Assembly: GCF_030272615.1 (NCBI RefSeq)
Contig: NC_081415.1
Span: 598,367,335-598,431,334, forward strand
Reading direction: 5' to 3'
Length of the DNA: 64,000 nucleotides
Source of the DNA: Cryptomeria japonica
Lineage: Eukaryota; Streptophyta; Pinopsida; Cupressales; Cupressaceae
The notes beneath the pieces were generated by a model that was given only the letters and a program-made list of their open reading frames with translations, searched no databases and was not told the origin of the DNA. Positions within the stretch are counted from its first letter, which is position 1. The number at the start of each line of letters is the position of its first letter. The position numbers and the translations under genes were made by a program. Of this stretch, positions 58,001 to 64,000 are shown piece by piece.

Positions 58001-58216
58001 AAAGAGAAAATAATAAACAAAGCAAAATTCTTGAGATCTAAACTAAGTCCAAGATTGGACTATTTAGCATCTCTGCGAAAGGAAATCTTAGAGGCACTAA
58101 CACAGGGTAGCAAAACACCGACAGAGCACTTGCAGCATCTCACCGGTATAGTATACAGAACTGAGATAGCAATAAAGGAGAGAAAGAAGTTTATGGATGG
58201 CATAAACTTAATTTAG
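55052..58216 (+). pseudogene. ORF2 of element B, 1,054 codons, unrecognised
   Basis: A single frame without length changes runs from ATG 55052 (MAYSSAPEFIANPTVVEVIK) to the TAG at 58214. Premature stops lie at 55838, 56057, 56894, 57212, 57428, 57641, 57728 and 57941. By comparison with A, 56057 replaces a Trp, and 56894 and 57428 replace Gln codons. Parts: N-terminal block; central block with GLPSTGSRPDKTKKV, SKR-type RSLRVND and LGYKATHANRFNSVSS; IWVTEMGYEIDDHIVETY; a basic Lys/Arg/Pro-rich stretch at about residues 450-495 that could be a nuclear signal; an acidic, Gln-rich middle; and a coiled coil at about 950-1010. No enzyme motif of retroelement pol is present. It could be a structural or regulatory element protein; I assign no function. 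Confidence 0.8.
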
Positions 58217-58447
58217 GGAGATATTCTTTAGATAATAACCACCCAACTACAAGGTTGAGGTTATGAATTGGTACAACTACAAAATCTACTAACCTTTGTC
58301 ATTGATGCCAAAGGGGGAGTAGTAGATGAGAAAATTCAAAACACAGGGATCACATGCTCAGGGGGAGCTCTCACATTTTTGGTAACATTTTTGGATATCT
58401 TTTTGAAATTTCTCATGAGTGTTGCCATCAATGCCAAAGGGGGAGAT
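58217..58447 (+). promoter_or_regulatory. 3' region of element B with two polypurine tracts
   Basis: GATGCCAAAGGGGGAGTAG (about 58305-58323) and AATGCCAAAGGGGGAGAT (58430-58447) are two near-identical tracts 125 bases apart; the second abuts the LTR. Copia-2 carries the same pair. The first may be an older or auxiliary site. Confidence 0.75.
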
Positions 58448-58842
58448 TGTTGGCATATGGACACTCCAATGAGACATTTTGTGTGATTGAAGGTTTTGTC
58501 ATTGATGGCAACCCTGCAATCCTATGGCACCGGCAAGACATTATAGTGGCAAAGCATTACTCAGGCAACCTTGCAATCCTATGGCACCGGCAAGACATTA
58601 TACCGGCAAAGCATTACTCAAACAAGACAGTGCACTGGCATCAGCAAGATCAATCTACACTATCACCAGCACAGAAGATGTACACCGGCATAGAAAAGAA
58701 CATGTATACTGGCACTGAGGCCGATAGGATTTTTGATATGTAATATTTTGTTTATTATTGTAAGCCGGCTTAGAAAATTGTAAAATGACTCTTGTATATA
58801 AAAGAGATCATTGTAAGCATTTGTAGTATATGGATAGGAAGA
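58448..58842 (+). repeat. 3' LTR of element B, interrupted
   Basis: It starts TGTTGGCATATGGACACTCC and matches the 5' LTR up to TGGATAGGAAG, where GagPro copy 2 has inserted. A 57-base tandem duplication (58507-58563, 58564-58620) is absent from the 5' LTR. Confidence 0.9.
58507..58620 (+). repeat. 57-bp tandem duplication in B 3' LTR
   Basis: Two adjacent units begin GGCAACC(C/T)TGCAATCCTATG and end GCATTACTCA. The 5' LTR has one unit, so the change came after or during insertion. Confidence 0.9.
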
Positions 58843-60087
58843 TGTAGCGTCCTAAAATTGCAACACTTGCAATTTTGATTGCATTTGGGTCTTCACGATG
58901 GCGATGCAACACGAAACCTGAATGGAGACCCCGAAACTTGTTCATGACATCAAAAACTGCATTTTTCAGCACCTTGGCCTGATCCTCCTTGCACCCCGCT
59001 GTCCCAGGAGGTGGGACCATGGCGCCCAGCGCCCTAGTCCTTCAAGACCAGGGTGCCTAGTACCCTGGTCCCCCAGGACCATGGCGCCCAGCGCCCTGGT
59101 CCCTGGCCCTATTTTTGGGCCCGGTCTCTTTTGGGTCTCGGGTCTTTATGTTTGCAAATTGGAAAATAACATTTCCTGGTCGGCCTAAGGTCGGGAAAAT
59201 CAGTCTTTTAACCCTAATTGGCAAGTATATAAACTACATTTCCTCTCTCAAAAAGGGAGGAGGGACATATGTGAGCAAGGCGCGAAAGCGATATTCAAGC
59301 ATTCAAGCATTCCTTCAAGCAATTGAGCATTCTAAGTCTCCATTCAAGGCTATGTGTTGCATTCAAGACAAGGATTCAACCATTGAAGAGGAGATCACTT
59401 ACAACACATTACATACTACATACATTACACCTTCGCATGTAAGAATACAAACATTCTTACAACAAGGTATCAGTACTTGTTTACATTACAAACATTTACA
59501 TTTACAGCATTCTCATTTCTTGGTTAATTCCAAAACTGGGGTTTGACCTAAAGGTAAACCCCTCATCCCTAACCCCCCAATTGTCCTCTCTTTTCTGTGT
59601 GTAGGTTGTAGGTACGCGGCTGTAATTGAAGATTTGGAATCCTTGTGTAGAGACAAACAGATCCACCTTCGTTTTGCAGATTTTTCGGAGGACCGTGTGC
59701 ACACCGGGCGCCATCGTCCCGTCAACTTTCGCTCAAATTTGCAGAATAGCACCATCTCGACATTTTACTACTAATTCCAGGTCCGCAGCTTCATCCCATA
59801 TCCCTATCTCTGTTTATAAGCGAATCTTTCCTACTTTACATGCATTCCTAGTTCAATCTTTCTATCTACATTTCTTTACAAAAGAGGGTATCCTTGATGT
59901 CTTAACCCTTGAAACTCATATAGAATCCAATCTTGCATTGCGTGGGATTGGACCTTGTGGGTTTCAACCCCTCTTTTGAATGTAAAGTCTCCCCTAAGTG
60001 AAAACCATCAACCCTAGTGACTCTCCCTTCTCTCTCCTTGGAGTTGGGGAGGGGAGAACGACTAGGGTTTGATTTTTCCGCTTTACA
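58843..60087 (+). repeat. 5' LTR of GagPro copy 2
   Basis: It runs from TGTAGCGTCCTAAAATTG to TTTTTCCGCTTTACA. A TATA box TATATAAAC is at 59226-59234. A GC-rich inverted-repeat block lies at 59011-59106. A copy of AGGACCGTGTGCAC lies at about 59689. It pairs with the copy 1 LTR at 9250-10457. Confidence 0.9.
59011..59106. repeat. GC-rich inverted-repeat block in LTR
   Basis: Units such as ACCATGGCGCCCAGCGCCCT and ACCAGGGTGCCTAGTACCCT alternate with GGTCC. The arms ACCAGGG and CCCTGGT recur and can fold on each other. Copy 1 has about one unit at 9421-9458, so the array varies in number. Confidence 0.7.
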
Positions 60088-60108
60088 TTTTGGTGAACCC
60101 AACGTGAA
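60088..60108 (+). promoter_or_regulatory. Primer-binding site candidate of GagPro copy 2
   Basis: TTTTGGTGAACCCAACGTGA follows the LTR directly. TGGTGAACCCAACGTG has the layout of a primer site; it loosely recalls Lys-tRNA-type sites (TGGCGCCCAACGTG) but I do not assign the tRNA. Confidence 0.55.
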
Positions 60109-61273
60109 CATCCTCATTCTAATTATTCATGGTTAGATCTGAAAATTTTGCTTTCGTAATTACATTTCCATGTTTGATCTTTTGCAAATTTTAGAGGCTA
60201 ATTGCATAAAAACCCTAAAATTTTCTTTTTAAGTAATTAAACTTGTGAAATGTTTAATTGTTAATGCTTGTTTAAGATCTACCCTTCTATTGCAAATTAT
60301 CAATTCATATTTGTGCTTTAATTCTGAAAATTAAGTAGTTAAGTGTCAAAACCCTAATTTTTAAAACCTTCTTGATTCAACCTTTGACTGATAATTTCAC
60401 TGATCAAAACACCTCCAAATCGGTTGTAACTTTGGATTCCGCAATAAAATCACAATATCTTTCATCCCTGAAAATTTGGAAAAAAGTTGCGAGGACCGTG
60501 TGCACCCCGAGCGCCATCATCCCCAACATTTTTTCTGAAATTTCAGGAGCTAGATCTTACTGTATTTTTCTGCTAAAATCCAGAATTTTGGCTGATTTTA
60601 TCAATTTTAACACTTTCAAAATTAAAGTCAAAGTTGGTCTAGCGATTGCTTGGATTGAGGCTTCTAATCATTCAAAAATTGTGGAAATTGAAATTTGTAT
60701 CAAAATTGTGTTTCTTACAGTCCTAAATCTAAAAAGTGTGTTAGCATTCATTCGAAATTTCAGTGTTTTATTCAAATTTTTGCAGTTTGTGACTTTTGAA
60801 ATTAAGTGTTTAATTGCAACAACTTTGATTTCCACCTTTCAAATTTGAATTTTGCATGAAATCGAGTCAACTTTTAAATTTCAAAACTTGCATTTCTTTT
60901 GGTATTCCCTCTAAAATCATAAAATTCAAAATTTCAGTTTCCCTCTCTTTTTCAAAATTCAAATTTTGCATTTTTCGACAATCTGGGTAGGGTTCAATTT
61001 TGAGATTGCAACTTTAATTTGGCCTATCTACAGATCGTAAAATCACTTGATTTTTTCAGATTAGCTTTAAAATCATCATAACTTTCATCCCTGAAAATTT
61101 CGAAAAAAGTTGCGAGGACCGTGTGCACTCCGAGGGCCACGGTCCCGGACATTTTTTCCGAAATTTCGGGAGATTGTCCTGATTGCATTTTACAGCTTAA
61201 ATCTAGGAGATTGGCTGATTTTATTGAAATTTTCTACCTCTAAAATTGAAAATCTTCTCTCTCTCTTTAGTGC
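60109..61273 (+). other. Untranslated leader of GagPro copy 2 with long direct repeat
   Basis: Two direct repeats of about 145 bases (about 60458-60602 and 61081-61225) are 623 bases apart. Each carries TTCATCCCTGAAAATTT and then TTGCGAGGACCGTGTGCAC, followed by a CCGA-containing segment. The same motif is in the LTR. The stretch between is rich in TTTCAAAATT motifs. A 158-codon frame at 60372-60848 overlaps the first repeat and has no recognisable domain. Confidence 0.65.
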
Positions 61274-64000
61274 ATGAGTTTTACAACAATAAGCCCTACT
61301 TACACTATTCCCGTTAGACGAAGCCTTAGAATTAAGTCTTTCCAAGGTGTAATTACCGAGGAGATGGAACCTAATTTGAATGGCCTTTTTAACGAGGACA
61401 TGGGTAATTCCTCTAATCCTCTTAATGATGAAGAAGCTCTCCATGAGGTTTCTGTAGAACAACTTTCGAAATTGGATAACCAATTTGATGATTTTCGACA
61501 ATGGATGTCTCACGAATACCCTGATAGTCAAGCTCTTTCATTAATTGAGGGTCTGAAACGTATGGTTCAAAGTGATAAGAACGGAATTGATATTTTGCAT
61601 GGTATTGCACACATTGTGGATTCGAATGTGATGCCTATGAAAAGTTGTGCCGAAACCTTAGGTTATACACAACCTCCTACTCAAGTCAATCATTCTATTC
61701 CTTTGACAACTCCTATTGCTAGTATACCTACTTTTACATCAAACATAATGACTACTTCAACACAAGATATTCCTCCTATGATCACCAGTCATGGGGGCAA
61801 TCCTTCTTCTTCAGTCAACCCTCTTCCTTCATTCAATCCGCCTTCTTCATTCATTCCTTCAATGAGTGTTCCTATTATATCTCCAGAAATGAACATGACG
61901 CAAGGGGGCAATTCGTTTAATCATTTCATTCCTCCTTGTAGTGTTCCTCCTGTCCAATCATCTCCTATGACTAACTATCATAGTGTCCCACCACTTTACT
62001 CTCTACCTTCTTTCAATAACATAACACCTCCATCACAATCTAACACGTCTAATATGAACTCTTCTACTGAAGCGACCATTAACAATCTTGCACAAACTGT
62101 CTCTTCTTTACAGCAACAAATTGCCTCTATGAATCAATCTAAGTTTAGTGTGCCCACATTTGATGTTGCGAGCCCACTTTCTCTTGACATTGTTCGAGCT
62201 ATTCCCCCTAAACATGTTGAAATTCCGCATTTGGAGCTTTATAATGGTAAGGGTGATCCTCTAACACATGTTAAGACCTTTCAAACAATATGTACTGATT
62301 TTGCTTATGACCAAAGATTGCTTGCAAAACTGTTTACTAGAACATTAAGAGATAAAGCCCTACAATGGTATTGCTCGTTGCCTTCTTATTCTATTTCTTC
62401 TTTCAAACAACTTGCAAATGCTTTCATTCAACAATTTCAAAACAATATAAGTCCTAAAGTTACTTTGATTGATTTAATGCATTGTAAACAAGGTGTTAAA
62501 GAAAAAGTGACTGATTTCATTGGTAGATATAAGCATTTGTATGCTCAAATTTCTTTTCCAGTGCCTGACAATGATATTCAAAGAATCTTTATTTCTAATT
62601 TACAAAAAGATATTAGAGAAAAACTCTTGTTTTCTGAGTTTACTTCTTTCCAACAGTTGTGCGCAACTCTTCATAATTATCAACTGACTGTGAGCCAAAT
62701 GGAACAAGCAAATCCTATGGCTCCGAGTGATAAGGGTGATAGTAGTCAACAACCATTTGGGAAGTTTAAACCGAACAAAGAGTCAATTAAATTCAATGAA
62801 AACATCATCAACAACAATGTGAATGCAGCATCAGGTGTGCCTCCTATTTCTAAATTTTTCAAGAAAGAAAGAAAGTTTACTCCTTTAAATGAATCATTGC
62901 ATAGTATTATGAATAAGTTATTGGAACAAAATGTGCTTACTCTTCCTCCTATAAGGCAAATAGATCCTGCAAAGATTAATTCGCCCTATTTTGATAACAA
63001 ATCTTTTTGTCAATTTCATCGTCATCCTGGGCATGATACTGAAAAAAGTTTTGCTTTAAAGGGTAAAATTCAAGATTTGATTGATAATAATACTATCTCT
63101 GTTTCTGGTGTGAATGATAAAGGCAACACATCTATAGCTCCTCCTAACCAAAATCTTAAGATTTTTACTGATCCATTGCCTTCTCATACCTCTAATGCGA
63201 TTGATACTACTGATTCCTCTGTCTCACCTGATGATCTTGTGTCTATGACTCCGAATGTGATTAACTTTGTAGAGCAGCAGAAAATCCCTAAAGAACCTTC
63301 CATCACCTTTGATTCTAGTGAAACTATCAGGGCTCCTGATGGTCCTTTATATATAGTTGCGAAAGTCAAGAATACACCTTGTCATGGAGTGCTTATTGAT
63401 CCTTCTTGCATGGTTAATGTCATTACTGAAGAGTTTCTTTTTACTTTGCAATTGAATCAAGTAATCTATGACGAAACAAATGTGGTTGTGAAACTATTTG
63501 ATGCATTTTCTTCTCCTGCAATTGGTTCTATTACGTTACCTATTGAGGTCCATAACAAATCCCTTGATGTGGACTTTGCTATTATTCCATCATCCGAACA
63601 ATTTTGTGTGAAGCTAGGCTATCCTTGGCTATCTTCCATGAAAGCTATTGCTTCTCCTATCCACAAGTGTTTGAAATTTCCCCATAATGGTGAAGTTGTT
63701 ACTGTCAATCATAGTCTCTTTAAACCAGCTGAAAGAACTTCTAGTGTTCCTATTTGATTACTTTTGGCCTAAACAATTCCAATCTCTTCCTCTGCGAAGT
63801 GATCATCTTTTTAAATCTTATCAAAAGTGGAAAAAAGATATGATCCTTTCTCTAAGTGAACCTAGAACACCCAAACTTGACATTCCTATCATTCTTGAGA
63901 AGGAAGTTCTTCCTTTGAAAGATAAAACTAATGTCTTTCCTCAAGAAGATTCCCAACCCATTCCTATGGATGTGACTATGCCTATATCTAATAAACTTCC
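61274..64000 (+). pseudogene. Gag and protease-like protein of GagPro copy 2
   Basis: The ATG at 61274 gives MSFTTISPTYTIPVRRSLRI; the frame is open for 827 codons to 63757. The N-terminal 290 residues are Ser/Pro-rich with a short coiled coil (TINNLAQTVSSLQQQIASMN). Capsid: residues about 325-480. The knuckle-like CQFHRHPGHDTEKS near residue 580 has lost its last Cys. The protease-like site reads VLIDPSCMVNVI near residue 707, with DPS instead of DSG/DGG. An extra T near 63752 shifts the frame; the shifted frame (DYFWPKQFQSLP...) stays open to the window end and matches copy 1. A single insertion may thus be the only clear break seen. Confidence 0.85.

Larger units (their letters stand above)
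52706..58842 (+). mobile_element. Element B: non-autonomous, gag + ORF2
   Basis: This is the most complete member of the family. 5' LTR 52706-53516, initiator-Met primer site, gag 53588-54745, spacer, ORF2 55052-58216 without frameshifts, paired polypurine tracts and a 3' LTR from 58448. The 3' LTR is interrupted at 58843 by GagPro copy 2. The bases before it are TAACA, from element A. It has no pol, so RT and integrase must come from elsewhere. Confidence 0.85.
58843..64000 (+). mobile_element. GagPro Gypsy copy 2 (5' half, runs off window)
   Basis: 5' LTR, primer site, 1.2-kb leader and a long gag-protease frame are present; the rest lies past 64000. It is inserted in the 3' LTR of element B after GAAGA (58838-58842), the expected target duplication. 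It is the topmost and probably youngest layer, as its frame is open for 827 codons. Copy 1 shows that the missing part should contain a proline-rich tail, an untranslated region and a 3' LTR but no RT. Confidence 0.9.

Noticed and set aside
60372-60848. 158-codon frame in the GagPro leader
   Set aside because: It overlaps a leader direct repeat, has Lys/Ile/Phe-rich AT-driven composition and no domain.

Overview
This window looks like intergenic DNA from a large-genome seed plant. It is AT-rich and consists of retrotransposons nested inside one another; I found no host gene, tRNA or rRNA. Plant assignment rests on Tat-type Ty3/Gypsy polyproteins with a second RNase H, Copia elements with an initiator-Met primer site, and a plant-mobile-domain reading frame. 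The deep nesting of long, decayed elements suggests a gymnosperm, but that is only a guess. Almost every coding region is broken.

Layout. 1-4959: poorly resolved repeats, including two LTR-like blocks. 4960-6063 and 10458-12902: two pieces of a minus-strand Gypsy (integrase; RT and two RNase H domains), separated by a 5'-truncated plus-strand gag-protease Gypsy ending in its 3' LTR ('GagPro copy 1', 6064-10457). 12903 to about 45793: one plus-strand Tat-like Gypsy ('Gypsy-plus') with 5' LTR, primer site, gag, protease, RT, RNase H, second RNase H, integrase and an antisense plant-mobile-domain frame. It has been split by a gag-only LTR element (14770-20366), a rearranged minus-strand Copia ('Copia-1', 26324-30811) and a second minus-strand Copia ('Copia-2', 34783-42519). 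Copia-2 has perfect TACAT target duplications and holds two nested LTR insertions.

45794-58842: three same-orientation members of one non-autonomous, Copia-like family (C, A, B), each apparently inserted in the previous one. They have Copia-type LTRs and primer sites, a coiled-coil Gag with four zinc knuckles, and no pol. In its place is a long reading frame of about 1,050 codons ('ORF2') that I do not recognise. 58843-64000: the 5' half of GagPro copy 2, inserted in the 3' LTR of B and running off the window.

How the parts relate. Copia-2 shares Gag architecture, primer site and paired polypurine tracts with A and B, so a Copia-2-like element is the natural source of RT and integrase for them. 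The GagPro and gag-only elements also lack RT and must be mobilised in trans. The nest is not closed inside the window: the 3' halves of copy 2, B, A, C, Gypsy-plus and the minus-strand Gypsy should follow in that order beyond 64000. The most unusual structures are ORF2, 48-bp palindrome arrays in the gag-only LTRs, and two frame-preserving 21-bp arrays in the Gypsy-plus leader.
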